Positions 10,123 to 20,800 of a DNA stretch of 46,560 nucleotides are shown here, one piece after another (position 1 is the stretch's first letter; every line of letters begins with the position of its first letter). The notes below the pieces were generated by a model. It saw only the letters and a list, made by a program, of their open reading frames with translations. It was not told the origin of the DNA and searched no databases. The stretch covers positions 1 to 46,560 of the forward strand of contig JANQGC010000250.1 of NCBI GenBank assembly GCA_028277515.1. The letters run 5' to 3'. Position numbers and translations under genes: made by a program. Origin of the DNA: Anaerolineae bacterium. GTDB taxonomy: Bacteria; Chloroflexota; Anaerolineae; Promineifilales; Promineifilaceae.

Positions 10123-11298
10123 ATGTCAAAGATTGTCGACGTCCGCACCTATTCTTTAGCCCTCTATTACAAAGATCTATATCCGAGAGAGCAAGACATA
10201 CCCCATCACGTGCTCTGGCCCATTCCGCATGCCCAGGTAACACCGCGGGATGGGTCCTTTGCCACTATCGTTGAGATTGAAGATGAAGATGGAAATGTTG
10301 GTGTCGGCGAGTGCCTGGCGACAATGGCTCCCCAGGTGACGAAACAAATAATTGATACACTTTTTAAACCGGTTTTGCTCGGTGAAAACCCAATAAACAT
10401 CAATGCCTTATGGCAGCGTTTATATCACATTGGCCGGCTGAATGGGCAAAATCGCGGATTTAATATGGAGGCGATTTCTGGGATTGATATTGCTTTGTGG
10501 GATTTGGCTGGAAAAATTCTTAATCTGCCTGTATACCAATTGCTGGGAGGCAAATTTCGGGAAAGGATCAATACTTATGCCAGTCCAGTTCCAATCATGG
10601 AAAAAAGGAATGATGCTATTTCCCTGGCGCGATCTTTTGTGGATGCCGGATTCACTGCCATCAAAGTAAAGGTTGGCAAACCCAATTATGATGAAGATCT
10701 GGATTTGATTCGTGAACTACGAACAGTTTTGGGAGAGAAGATCGAAATCATGCTCGATGCCAATGGTGCATATGATGTTTTTACGGCTCTTGATTTTGGG
10801 CGTCGACTAGAACCATACCGAATTTATTGGTTTGAAGAGCCATTTCCGGCCGAAGATGTTGATGCTTACATCGGCCTAAAACGAGATATATCAATTCCGT
10901 TGGCTGCCGGAGAAGGTGAGGCAACGCATTATAATTTTAAAGAATTGATCACCAGGCGAGCGGTTGATGTTGTTCAGCCCAATATCTCGCGGGTTGGGGG
11001 AATTAGCGCCGCCCGTAAGGTGGCGACTTTGGCAGAGGCCCACACTATTCCATTGGCTCCCCACGGTGTAGGGAGCGCCATATTTCTGGCAGCCTCATTG
11101 CATTTAAGCGCAGCAATCCCGAATTTTCTTACCTTGGAATACAACCGACGTCCAAATCCACTCCGAGATGAGCTGATTGAGGAAGGCTTTGCGTTTCATG
11201 ATGGGGAAATTTCACTGCCCAAAGGGCCAGGGTTGGGGATTCGCTTAAACCATGATTTTTTAGATAAATGGCGAATTGACAGCAGTATGAATTTATAG
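10123..11298 (+). CDS. Mandelate racemase/muconate lactonizing enzyme family protein
   Basis: Enolase-superfamily enzyme of 391 residues that abstracts a proton alpha to a carboxylate, usually as a sugar-acid dehydratase or racemase. The capping domain fills roughly the first 130 residues and is followed by the TIM barrel. The active-site Lys pair is in AIKVKVGKP. Metal ligands are D in IMLDANGA, E in WFEEPFP and E in AAGEGE. A candidate acid/base histidine lies in LAPHGVGS. This arrangement fits the mandelate racemase subgroup rather than enolase itself. In this cluster it would dehydrate an aldonic or uronic acid formed by the oxidoreductases. The ATG at 10123 follows the reductase by 15 nt. 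Confidence 0.92.
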   Translation: MSKIVDVRTYSLALYYKDLYPREQDIPHHVLWPIPHAQVTPRDGSFATIVEIEDEDGNVGVGECLATMAPQVTKQIIDTLFKPVLLGENPININALWQRLYHIGRLNGQNRGFNMEAISGIDIALWDLAGKILNLPVYQLLGGKFRERINTYASPVPIMEKRNDAISLARSFVDAGFTAIKVKVGKPNYDEDLDLIRELRTVLGEKIEIMLDANGAYDVFTALDFGRRLEPYRIYWFEEPFPAEDVDAYIGLKRDISIPLAAGEGEATHYNFKELITRRAVDVVQPNISRVGGISAARKVATLAEAHTIPLAPHGVGSAIFLAASLHLSAAIPNFLTLEYNRRPNPLRDELIEEGFAFHDGEISLPKGPGLGIRLNHDFLDKWRIDSSMNL

Positions 11299-11415
11299 AA
11301 TGGAGCTTCATAAGTGAATCTTGTTTATTTAAATGGGTAAACCTCGTAACCGCGAAATCCATTTATCGCTCTTGTAACGAGGAATTAACATGGTCTTTTT
11401 ATAAGCTGATGAGGA
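11299..11415 (+). other. 117-nt leader with interleaved inverted repeats
   Basis: This is one of the two largest gaps in the + strand operon. TAAATGG at 11330-11336 can pair with CCATTTA at 11359-11365, while CCTCGT at 11342-11347 can pair with ACGAGG at 11377-11382. The two stems interleave, so the RNA could form an H-type pseudoknot or two alternative hairpins. The arms are short and could be chance. No convincing promoter was found. Confidence 0.3.
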
Positions 11416-13329
11416 ATGATGTCACGATTACCGGTGCAAAAGAAAAAAAAGCTGTTCTTATTACTAGCCAGATTTAGCAACCATCATAAAGATTTAGCTG
11501 CAGCCACGATTGGAGGATTATGTAAAAAAGCCGGGGCACTTTTCGATGTGTATTACACAGCGCCGCCGAAAGGGGGATTTTATACTCTGGATGATACACC
11601 GGTCATTACCCAAGGAGGGGGAGGGTTATTTTCTATTTATGGCAGCACATTATTAGGCGGCCGTCATTATCAGACGATTGCCCGCGCCCTCGCCCAATTT
11701 GAAACAACGGTAATAAGATTGGATGAATTGACCTCGTTTTCATCTCTTATTCAAAGCTGTGCACATGAAATTTTCGATGCAAAAGGTTCCTTGGTGACCC
11801 TATATACGGCGTGCGCCCAGAGGCTGGGTATAGATTTACCGGCGCAAGTGGTGGTGTATCAATTGCAGGGAATCCCGCCTGGGCTTCAGTATGGTTATAC
11901 ACAATATGCTTTTCCGGAAGCCGTTTTTCGGGACGCGCTGGCATTGCCCCTGGAGTTGGCCAGAGGCGATATAAACAGGCTGGTCCAATTAGGGGTTAGA
12001 AAATTGTGGACTGTGGCTGCGGAGACGGCTGAATTTGGTTTATGGGAGCAAGCGGGTTTAGTAATGGAAACGGCGGAAAGGCTAACTGAGGATGATAATT
12101 ATGATTCACTCACCTTTAGAATCGCCCAACGGTGGAATTCGCAAATTTCGGCCGTCGATTTATGCGAGCCGGTTTTAGCCAGCTACTGGCTGCCTTATGC
12201 CTTACAAGAATCCCGGATTCAAGTCTGTGGAACCCATTTGGATGAAACATGTGAGCGGTTAGCTCCAATCGCTATGGAGAAGCAACAGAAAATGGTGTTC
12301 GGCCGTTATGCCGGAGGGCCTATCGGTGGTGCTCGCAGTGATGAAGAACTTTTTCCCCTCTTCAAAAATAATATCCCCTTTCAAGTAATCGAACCCGCCC
12401 GACCCGTGGGGCGATTTGTCTCCCAAACAAAAAGCACATTGCCGCAGCCTCCACACTCTCCATACGATCTTCAGCCGAGCGACAACCAGCTTGAACAGTG
12501 GGCTAAGCAGGGAAAGATCTTAACCTCTCTCGTTTTCCATTCCGGTGAATTGTCTCACAATGATGCCCAATACAACGTCATGGATTTAGCGGCATTAACG
12601 AATGTGCATGTTGGATTAGGTGTGCAGGCACCACGATACGTTTTCGAGCCGGACTGTGTAGAACCAATTCACATTCCAATAGAAGAAGGTGGAATGCTGG
12701 GCTTGTGCGAACCTGTTCTGCACTCAGGGGGATATGGCATCATCGCCGAATCGCTTGGAGATCCTCAAAAAATCGCCGGCATGATGAAGGAAGCCAGGGA
12801 TGAAATTGCCCACATTGCCGGTGAACGCTTTGCCCCACGCGGCGTATATTGTTATTTGGATGCTCTTCCTGGAGCCTGGAAGAAAAAACCAACAGCTTTG
12901 TGGGAGGCGATTGCTGCCGCAGGTTTTGAATATGTGATCTCATCGGTAGCCCAAGGACCTAACCAAATCTTATACAACGATGACAAGTTTGTGGTGCTCA
13001 ATATGTGGTATTGTAACCATTATCCATATTCCCCTTTTGTCAGGATAACAACTTCCGACCAATTGAGGGATATGGAACGCCAAATCTCCGGATCGGGACA
13101 ACCCGGTTGGATTATTGGGGTTGTCGACACGCCTATCTTTGCCTACAACAATTACCTTGTTTTGGGTGAATCAAATCCCTCTTTGCGTAAGCCAGCTATC
13201 TATCAAGACGTACGTATGGGTAAATTATTTACATACATTCAAAACCGTGGAGAAACCGACAAGCTTGTGTCGGCAACGCCCCATACGATTGCTCGTTATG
13301 TCCGTTATCTGCGAAGAGGGGAATATTAG
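11416..13329 (+). CDS. Unrecognised 637-residue protein of the glycan cluster
   Basis: I do not recognise a family. The protein looks soluble and cytoplasmic, with no signal peptide or membrane segment. A glycine-rich stretch (TQGGGGLFSIYGSTLLGGR) lies near residue 60. A polar, His/Asp-rich segment (LVFHSGELSHNDAQYNVMDL) near residue 375 and a Cys/Tyr-containing C-terminal third (GVYCYLDALPGAW, MWYCNHYPYSPF) could hold an active site. The start has two adjacent ATGs (11416, 11419) behind GAGG. It lies between the enolase-type dehydratase and the FAD enzymes and overlaps nothing. It is clearly real given its length and uninterrupted operon context. It may be a carbohydrate-active or carbohydrate-modifying enzyme, but no function is claimed. 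Confidence 0.88.
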   Translation: MMSRLPVQKKKKLFLLLARFSNHHKDLAAATIGGLCKKAGALFDVYYTAPPKGGFYTLDDTPVITQGGGGLFSIYGSTLLGGRHYQTIARALAQFETTVIRLDELTSFSSLIQSCAHEIFDAKGSLVTLYTACAQRLGIDLPAQVVVYQLQGIPPGLQYGYTQYAFPEAVFRDALALPLELARGDINRLVQLGVRKLWTVAAETAEFGLWEQAGLVMETAERLTEDDNYDSLTFRIAQRWNSQISAVDLCEPVLASYWLPYALQESRIQVCGTHLDETCERLAPIAMEKQQKMVFGRYAGGPIGGARSDEELFPLFKNNIPFQVIEPARPVGRFVSQTKSTLPQPPHSPYDLQPSDNQLEQWAKQGKILTSLVFHSGELSHNDAQYNVMDLAALTNVHVGLGVQAPRYVFEPDCVEPIHIPIEEGGMLGLCEPVLHSGGYGIIAESLGDPQKIAGMMKEARDEIAHIAGERFAPRGVYCYLDALPGAWKKKPTALWEAIAAAGFEYVISSVAQGPNQILYNDDKFVVLNMWYCNHYPYSPFVRITTSDQLRDMERQISGSGQPGWIIGVVDTPIFAYNNYLVLGESNPSLRKPAIYQDVRMGKLFTYIQNRGETDKLVSATPHTIARYVRYLRRGEY

Positions 13330-13357
13330 ATTGAATTTTTTCGATCAAGAGAATGCT

Positions 13358-15793
13358 ATGTCGATTAACAAAAAAGAAAGCAGCACCCATGAATTCGAGT
13401 TTGTCGTAATTGGCGGCGGTATTGCGGGGATGTGCGCCGCTCTTGCAGCAGCCCGCAAGGGTATTGATACAGCTATTATCCAAGAGCGGCCTGTATTTGG
13501 CGGGAATTCCTCTAGCGAAATTCGGGTCGTACCTTTAGGTTCATCTAATACTCAAGCCTGGGGTCGTGAAACAGGCATCATTGAAGAGATCCTTCTGGAG
13601 GACCGCGCGACAAACCATGCCCACCTCTTTGATCATGGCATTACAAATCGTCATTATGATTTTGTATTGTATGAAAAGATCCGCCAACAATCTAACTTAA
13701 CTTCCTTTTTAAATACAAGTGTCAGAGCGGTTGATTGTGCCCCCATAGATGAGGCGAACAAAAAGGGACCCCGGCGCATCAAACAGGTTCATGCCAGCCA
13801 GTTAGGAAGTGAAAAGGAAATGATTTTCCGGGCCAAGCATTTCGCAGACTGCACGGGTGATGGCACGATAGGGTTCTTAGCGGGGGCTGAATTTCGCTAT
13901 GGGCGGGAAGCACGATCTGAGTTCAATGAGCCGTTAGCTCCTTTGAAAAGCGATGATATTACGATGGGCAGTACGATCACTATGTCGGCCAAAGATATCG
14001 GCAGGGAGGTCCCTTACAACCCGCCTGATTGGGTGACTATCTATAAAAGTTTGGAGGAAATAGGGCCGGCTCGCCAGGTTATGCATATTAAACGGCCGCT
14101 TTATGGAGGATATTGGTGGCTGGAGGTCTGTAATCCTTTCCATATCATAGACAATAACAGTGAGATTCGTGACGAACTGCTCAGCCATGTGCTTGGTGTT
14201 TGGAATTATATTAAGAATTACAGTCCGGAACGGGAAATTGCCAGGACTTATGTGCTGGATTGGGTGGGAATGGTTCCTGGAAAACGGGAGAGCCGGCGCT
14301 TAATGGGTGATGTCATTGTTACGGAACATGATTGTCATGAAGATAGCCATTGGCCGGATGCGGTGTGTTATGCAGGATGGTATATCGATCTTCATATCGG
14401 AGGAGGGATATTAAATAAAGAAGAACCTGGAGAACGGGGTGATGTTGACGAACATTATCGCAGTTGGCGCCGGATTCCTCCCTTTACCTTACCTTTGCGC
14501 GCCATGTACAGTCGTAATGTGGAGAACCTCTGGATGGCCGGTCGCAATGTAAGCGTGACTCATATCGCATTGGGCGCCATGCGCGTTCAGCAGCCATTGG
14601 GCAATTTGGGGCAGGCAGTGGGCACAGCGGCTGCTTATGCGCTTAAAAATAAATTAACCCCGAGACAGGCGGCCGATCCTGAAAACCAGCACATCAAAAA
14701 TATTCAACAGCATCTTCTGCGGGATGACATCAATGTCCTGGGTTATAAAAACCAGGATTCAGAAGACCTGGCCCTTCAAGCTGCTGCCACGGCTACAAGC
14801 GAAGCAGCCCTCAATTTCGGTGGCCCGGACAACCAGAGATGGCAGCCGCTTGATAAACACAGAGCCCAAGTTTTTCCGGGAGCAAATTCTCATGTGGAAA
14901 CCATCTCTTTCTATTTCAAGAATGAGAGGAGTGAAGCCATTGAGGTTTATGCTGAACTGCAAGAAATTGATCGCATTTGGGATATGGCACATGGGAAAGC
15001 ATATGGTGGAAGCACACTATCTGTTCCCCCATCTTTTGAGGGGTGGATTCCTTTTAATTTCAACATAGATGTAACATCCGGAAAACCGCTGCGTGTCTGC
15101 CTAAAGCCTGCCCAAGGCATCATGATTGCCCAGGCTGTAAACCATCCAACGGGCGCAACTGCACAGCATTTGCATATTGCCCCAGGTGGTCCGGAACCTA
15201 AAAATCAACATATGCATTGTTTCTCAATTGATGAATGTGATTTACCGGCTCATGAACAGTGGATTCAGGATAAGTGGTTCTCCTATGCCGTCCAAATCGA
15301 ACCAATCCCACATCCATATCCCGCTAGAAATGTCGTTAATGGCCTGGCCTGGCCTGTGGATATGCCGAATCTATGGGTATCCGATCCTGACCAAAGCTAT
15401 CCGCAATGTTTAGATCTCTCTTGGGACCGACCTCAAACTTTTGATTCGATACACCTTTCATTTGATACAAATCTCAATGTTCAAATTTCCCAGCTTCCGG
15501 AGTTTTGGACAGCATCCACTTGTGTCAAAGATTATCGCCTTTGGGTTCAAGAGCCGGATGGTGGTTGGCGTCAGATTTATGAGCGGTATGGAAACTACCA
15601 GCGACATAATAGGATTTATATTGAGCCGGTTACCACGGATGGACTGCGGCTGGAAGTGCTGGCAACGAATGGGTCAGGTGGACAGGAGCATGTACAAGTT
15701 GGTCGAGAAGACGCACTAAGAACTGTAACAAGAAATATTTTTGCTGACAGTGCTCGTTTATACGAGATAAGGGTTTACAACTCACAACATTGA
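13358..15793 (+). CDS. FAD-dependent oxidoreductase with C-terminal beta-rich domain
   Basis: Flavoprotein of the FAD_oxidored group, 811 residues. The dinucleotide-binding motif GGGIAGMCAALAAARKG is at about residues 18-34, followed by ERPVFGGNSSSEIRV. A second conserved motif, NLWMAGRNVSVTHIALGAMR, closes the FAD domain near residue 400. The last roughly 300 residues are rich in aromatic and polar residues and look like a beta-sandwich or carbohydrate-binding region. The frame is open from 13115, but the ATG at 13358 is chosen because AAGAGA precedes it at proper spacing and the earlier part overlaps the previous gene in another frame. Relatives occur beside sulfatases and glycoside hydrolases; their substrates are mostly unknown. 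Oxidation of a sugar hydroxyl is a reasonable guess. Confidence 0.88.
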   Translation: MSINKKESSTHEFEFVVIGGGIAGMCAALAAARKGIDTAIIQERPVFGGNSSSEIRVVPLGSSNTQAWGRETGIIEEILLEDRATNHAHLFDHGITNRHYDFVLYEKIRQQSNLTSFLNTSVRAVDCAPIDEANKKGPRRIKQVHASQLGSEKEMIFRAKHFADCTGDGTIGFLAGAEFRYGREARSEFNEPLAPLKSDDITMGSTITMSAKDIGREVPYNPPDWVTIYKSLEEIGPARQVMHIKRPLYGGYWWLEVCNPFHIIDNNSEIRDELLSHVLGVWNYIKNYSPEREIARTYVLDWVGMVPGKRESRRLMGDVIVTEHDCHEDSHWPDAVCYAGWYIDLHIGGGILNKEEPGERGDVDEHYRSWRRIPPFTLPLRAMYSRNVENLWMAGRNVSVTHIALGAMRVQQPLGNLGQAVGTAAAYALKNKLTPRQAADPENQHIKNIQQHLLRDDINVLGYKNQDSEDLALQAAATATSEAALNFGGPDNQRWQPLDKHRAQVFPGANSHVETISFYFKNERSEAIEVYAELQEIDRIWDMAHGKAYGGSTLSVPPSFEGWIPFNFNIDVTSGKPLRVCLKPAQGIMIAQAVNHPTGATAQHLHIAPGGPEPKNQHMHCFSIDECDLPAHEQWIQDKWFSYAVQIEPIPHPYPARNVVNGLAWPVDMPNLWVSDPDQSYPQCLDLSWDRPQTFDSIHLSFDTNLNVQISQLPEFWTASTCVKDYRLWVQEPDGGWRQIYERYGNYQRHNRIYIEPVTTDGLRLEVLATNGSGGQEHVQVGREDALRTVTRNIFADSARLYEIRVYNSQH

Positions 15794-15803
15794 GGAAAAA
15801 TAT

Positions 15804-17765
15804 ATGGTTGGTGAAAACGAATTAAGACAAGTAGCTGGACCACTTATACAAAATTCTCAAGAATTGTCTTTGTTTGCCTTCGCTCAAAAACTGCGCAAAA
15901 TGCTTCTTCTGGTCGAGGCAGAAAGTTTCGCTGATTTAGGAGGATGGGAGATAGATACCCAATTTATTGAATCAATGGGTTCTCCTTTTTTATTGGCTCA
16001 TGGATTAGGCAATCCGGTTGGCGATGCGACGACAGACATTCAATTGCCCAGATTAGGCAGCTACAAGGTTTTTGTGCGGACGCGAGATTGGGTTAAATAC
16101 CCTTCAAATTTTCCCCCGTTAACGGGTGGGAAACGGCCTGGCGCTTTTCAGGTCAAAATTGACGGTCAAATACTCCCTGAAATTTTGGGCGCTGATGAGG
16201 ATGGTGAATGGCACTGGCAAATCGCCGGACGAATAGATATCGGATCATATAATATAGACGCTGCCCTTCATGATTTGATGGGGTTTGACGGCCGTTGTGA
16301 TGCCATCTTGTTTGTTCATGAGGAAGCTGGAGATTTTTATCCTCCTAATGATGGACCATATTTAACTGCCCTACGAGGGGCTTTGCTGGGGTGGGAGGCA
16401 GGCCCCGCGGACGCTGGTGAATATGATTTGGTTGTGGCCGGAGGCGGATTTGCCGGTCTTTCTGCAGCATTATCTGCCGCCCGACATGGTTTGCGCGTTG
16501 CCCTGATTCAAGACCGCCCCGTCTTTGGAGGACCGGGCAGCTCCGAAATCCGTGTTAATCCCATTCGTCATCTCCGGAAACCGCCCTTTCCACGAAATGG
16601 TGATGTCATGGTGGAGTTATCGGCGCGGCAACCGGTGCGTGCCTATACGGACATCGCTGATGCAGACGCGCTTAGAAATGAGGTGGTCAGAAACCAGGCT
16701 AATTTATCCGGTTTTACGCATATGAGTATTGTGGATGTGGAAATGTCGGGCAGCGAAATTAGCGCTGTAATCGCCTTGGAAGTTACTTCAGGGAAGCTCT
16801 TCCGGTTTAGAGGTCATTTATTTTCAGATTGCACGGGTGACAGCCTGGTTGGTCTCAAAGCAGGCGCGGAATATCGCCAGGGTCGTGAAGGGCGTTCGGA
16901 ATTTGATGAACCTTTCGCACCAGTCGAGCCGGATGAAATTTTTTTAGGAAATTCATTGTACTGGTGGGCGGCTGAAGATGAAAGCGAATCTGCCTTTTCG
17001 GAAACTCCGTGGGCAATGCCGATTGAAAGTAACGATCAGTTTGAAGTGCCGGCTCCCAAATGGCCTCAGCCCAAAAAGGAAGGGGTTGCCTTTGCCGGCG
17101 GTTGGAATTGGGAAGGCGGTTTCCATTTGGATAATACGATCTATGGAGAACAGATTCGTGACCATATGTTGCGCTCAATTTTCGGGACCTGGTCTTTTCT
17201 GAAAAATCGAAGCGGTGATCAAGAAAGATGGGCAAAAACACATTTAGCCTGGATCGGTTATGTCACCGGCAAGAGAGAGTCGAAACGATTAATGGGAGAT
17301 TTCATTCTTGACCAAAACCACATATTGGAGCATCAACTGCTGCCTGATGGTAGTGCAACAGCGACCTGGTACTTTGATCTTCATTTTCCCCACCCGGTGA
17401 ATACGCACTTCTGGGGAGATGAATCGTTTCGATCTGTGGCCTTTGACGACCCACAGTGGGACAGATGGTCGCATGTCGCCCCTGGTTGGTACCAGGAGAT
17501 TAAACCTTATCCTATCCCATATCGCTGTTTCTATTCGAGAAATATCACGAATTTGTTCATGGCCGGACGCAATATCAGCGTCACTCATGTCGGATTAGCA
17601 CCCGTAAGAACGATGATGTGTACAGCGCAAATGGGAACAGTAGTGGGTAGAGCGGCCGCCTTATGCTCGTTAAAGGAGAGTACGCCCAGGGAGATTTATG
17701 AAAAACATCTTGATTCATTGTTGCAGTTACTTGCTGAGCCGGAAATGATTCCAGCGGCCGTTTGA
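15804..17765 (+). CDS. FAD-dependent oxidoreductase with N-terminal carbohydrate-binding-like domain
   Basis: A second FAD_oxidored flavoprotein, 653 residues. The first 200 residues form a separate domain starting LLLVEAESFADLGGWEID, with the EAESF/GSYKVFVRTRDW pattern seen in CBM-like beta-sandwich domains. The FAD domain begins near residue 208 with VVAGGGFAGLSAALSAARHG and DRPVFGGPGSSEIRV, and contains NLFMAGRNISVTHVGLAPVR near residue 588. It is a paralogue of the preceding gene with the accessory domain on the opposite side. GAGGAAAAA precedes the ATG. The gap to the upstream gene is 10 nt. The two may act in succession or together on the same glycan. Confidence 0.88.
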   Translation: MVGENELRQVAGPLIQNSQELSLFAFAQKLRKMLLLVEAESFADLGGWEIDTQFIESMGSPFLLAHGLGNPVGDATTDIQLPRLGSYKVFVRTRDWVKYPSNFPPLTGGKRPGAFQVKIDGQILPEILGADEDGEWHWQIAGRIDIGSYNIDAALHDLMGFDGRCDAILFVHEEAGDFYPPNDGPYLTALRGALLGWEAGPADAGEYDLVVAGGGFAGLSAALSAARHGLRVALIQDRPVFGGPGSSEIRVNPIRHLRKPPFPRNGDVMVELSARQPVRAYTDIADADALRNEVVRNQANLSGFTHMSIVDVEMSGSEISAVIALEVTSGKLFRFRGHLFSDCTGDSLVGLKAGAEYRQGREGRSEFDEPFAPVEPDEIFLGNSLYWWAAEDESESAFSETPWAMPIESNDQFEVPAPKWPQPKKEGVAFAGGWNWEGGFHLDNTIYGEQIRDHMLRSIFGTWSFLKNRSGDQERWAKTHLAWIGYVTGKRESKRLMGDFILDQNHILEHQLLPDGSATATWYFDLHFPHPVNTHFWGDESFRSVAFDDPQWDRWSHVAPGWYQEIKPYPIPYRCFYSRNITNLFMAGRNISVTHVGLAPVRTMMCTAQMGTVVGRAAALCSLKESTPREIYEKHLDSLLQLLAEPEMIPAAV

Positions 17766-17772
17766 GCCAATA

Positions 17773-17862
17773 ATGAATGTTGAGATGAGCCGCCAGAAGT
17801 TAGATCAATCGTTAAATGAGATTCGTTGCGCGCGAGAAGAGATACTTGAAAGGCTGAAATGA
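17773..17862 (+). CDS. Possible 29-residue small ORF
   Basis: An ATG at 17773 opens a 29-codon frame rich in charged residues (SRQKLDQSLNEIRCAREEIL), with a predicted short amphipathic or coiled-coil helix. It sits in the 117-nt gap between the second flavoprotein and the mannosidase. No good ribosome binding site precedes it. It could be a chance frame or the C-terminal remnant of a lost gene. Confidence 0.2.
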   Translation: MNVEMSRQKLDQSLNEIRCAREEILERLK

Positions 17863-17882
17863 AATCTAAATGATTAACTGTT

Positions 17883-20800
17883 ATGAAACATAAGATTCGC
17901 TGGACTTTAGAAAAGGTCACTCAACGTTTAGAATTAATATCTCCACTGGTGTATACCAACCGAGAACCACTCGCACCTTTTTTATACCGGGAGTTGGCAA
18001 GCCCTGAAATTGATCCCCCAATTTCGCCTGATATTGACGACCATCATTGGGATAAAATACCGTTCCATTCTTATTGGGGGAAATGGCGCACAGATTTTGT
18101 GTTAAGAACGCGTTTTTCCTGTCCGCAAGATTGGGATAGTTCCTTGCCCGTCGCCTTGTATCTGCCCCTCGGGGATTCAGGTGATTTTATCCATCCGGAA
18201 GCATTAGCGTATATAGATGGAACTGCGCTAGCTTCCTGCGACCGGTATCATCACGAAATTGTCATCCCGGATAATTATCGAGACGGCCGTGAGCATTTAC
18301 TTGCGCTTCATGGATGGACAGGATTAGGAGGCTGGCGAGAGCCGGACAGTCAAACACAACTTTATTTGCGTCCTTGCTTTCTTGTGCAAATAGAAACGAA
18401 GCTACGTGCGTTCATCGCTACAGCACGGATTGCAATCGGTATTGCCGGCCAGCTAAATGATGATCACCCCACAAAGTCTTATCTCTTGAGTGGATTAAAC
18501 GAAGCCTTCACCACATTGGAAACAAAAGCGCCTCTGGAGGATGAATTCTATTTAAGTGTTCCCCTGGCCCATAAAATTTTGCAGGAGGCGGTTAAACAAG
18601 CTGGAATGCCGATCAATATGGACGTGACGGCCGTTGGGCATGCCCATATTGATGTCGCCTGGCTTTGGACACTTGGCCAGACCAGACGCAAGGCTGGACG
18701 TACATTCCATAATGTCATCAACTTGATGGAACGTTTTCCGGAGTTCAAGTTTACCCAAAGCCAGCCTCAACTCTATGATTACGTTCGCCAGGATTACCCG
18801 AAGCTCTTTGAAAGTATCAAACAAAAAGTTGTTGATGGCCAATGGGAGGCCATTGGCGGCATGTGGGTTGAAGCGGACTGTAATATTACTGGTTCCGAAT
18901 CTTTAGCCCGGCAGTTCTTGTTAGGGCGCAGCTTCTTTCAACGCCATTTCGGAAAGGGGAAGGATTCTCCGATTCTCTGGTTACCCGATGTGTTTGGCTA
19001 TGCCTGGAATCTTCCCCAATTAATCAAACAGGCGGGGTTGGAATACTTTTTCACAATTAAAATTGGTTGGAGCCAATATAATCGCATGCCCTACGACTCT
19101 TTCTGGTGGCAGGGATTGGATGGCACAAGGGTATTGACTCATTATAGTACGACAACCGATTCTGAAAATTCCTATGCCAGCACGTATAATGCCCGGGTAA
19201 CGCCTGAAGAGGCTGTGCGAACCTGGACTAACTTCCAACAGAAGGACTTGGGACGTTTGGGGAAATCCCCACCGGTGCTAATGGCTTTTGGACATGGGGA
19301 TGGTGGCGGTGGACCAACAGAGGAAATGCTGGAAAATGTCCAGGAAATGGCCAATTTCCCAGGAGTGCCACGAATTCAATTTGGAACAGCCAGGGCATTT
19401 TTTGAAGATCTAGATGAACAATTTGGCGATGTATTGCCAGTGTGGAACGGGGAGTTATATCTGGAATATCACCGGGGAACCTATACGACGCAAGCGCGGA
19501 ATAAACGTGCCAATCGCAAATCGGAAATCCTGCTGCAAAATGCTGAGTTTCTCGCTGTTTTGGCTGAGGCTCTTGACGATGGGTACCGCTATCCTGACGG
19601 CAAATTAGCAAAGTCCTGGGAACTTGTATGCCTGAACCAGTTTCACGACATTATCCCCGGCAGCAGTATCAACGAAGTCTATGTGGATTCATTGGCTCAA
19701 TATCAGGAGGTCCGGGAAATTGGACAGGAAGTTCGCGAGCACGTGTTAGAAGTGCTTGGAAACAGCACAACGGATGCGCTGCAAATTGCCAACTGCGCCC
19801 CCGTGAACCGAAATGATCTGCTGTTTATTGAGCAAGAAGATTTACCATTATTGGCTAAGGTTGGTGGTAGCCCGGCAAGAACACAAAAGGTCGATGGTGG
19901 TGTTCTCCTCGATCCGGGAGAATTGAATCCATACAGCATTACCAGCTTCGAGGCCATAGATGGCATTCCAAGAGAATTTGAAAGTACATTATCGGTTAGT
20001 GAGAGGCATCTTGAGAATGCCTGGATAAGAGTGCAGTTCGATCAACAGGGGGATATTACGCGAATATTCGATAAAAAGAATATTCGAGAAATTTTGCCCA
20101 AAGGCCAAATTGCTAACCAATTCCAGGCATTTGAAGATCGTCCTATGCGTTGGGATGCCTGGGACATTGACATTTATTATGATGATCGTGTTTGGTTCGC
20201 CGATCCGGCAAGCTCTATAGAAGTTGTAGAAAAAGGACCATTGCGTGTAACGTTGCTCATTCGCCGCCGAATTCTTGCAAGTGAATATGTGCAGCGCATT
20301 TCATTAACCGCTAAAAGCCCTGAATTGATATTTGAAAACTGGATAAACTGGCAGCAAGAGCATGTTTTGTTGAAGGTTGCTTTTCCTGTGAATATTCTGA
20401 CCTCATTTGCGACGTATGAAGTTCAATGGGGACATGTACAACGTCCTACTCATCGTAATACAAGCTGGGATTGGGCGCGTTTTGAAACATGTGCTCACAA
20501 ATGGGCTGATGTATCGGAGGCTAATTATGGGGTGAGCTTACTTAATGATTGTAAATATGGTTATGATGTCCAGGATAGTGTGGATGGAACTCATTCTGTT
20601 ATGCGCTTAAGCTTGCTGCGCAGCCCGACATACCCTGATCCTGTGGCTGACCAGGGAGAACACCGCTTTGCTTACACTCTTTTCCCTCATGAAGGGCGTG
20701 TAGGGAGTGCAACCATTGCTAAGGCGTATGCTCTAAATAATCCATTATTGGTGAAGATTAACCCCGACCATCCACAAAATGCAATGGGTCGCGGATTGCC

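Noticed and set aside
13115..13357. N-terminal 81-codon extension of the first flavoprotein
   Set aside because: It overlaps the end of the unknown gene in another frame, has no family similarity, and the ATG at 13358 has a good ribosome binding site just before the FAD motif.
16855..17241. 128-codon minus-strand frame inside the second flavoprotein
   Set aside because: Antisense shadow of conserved FAD-domain coding sequence.
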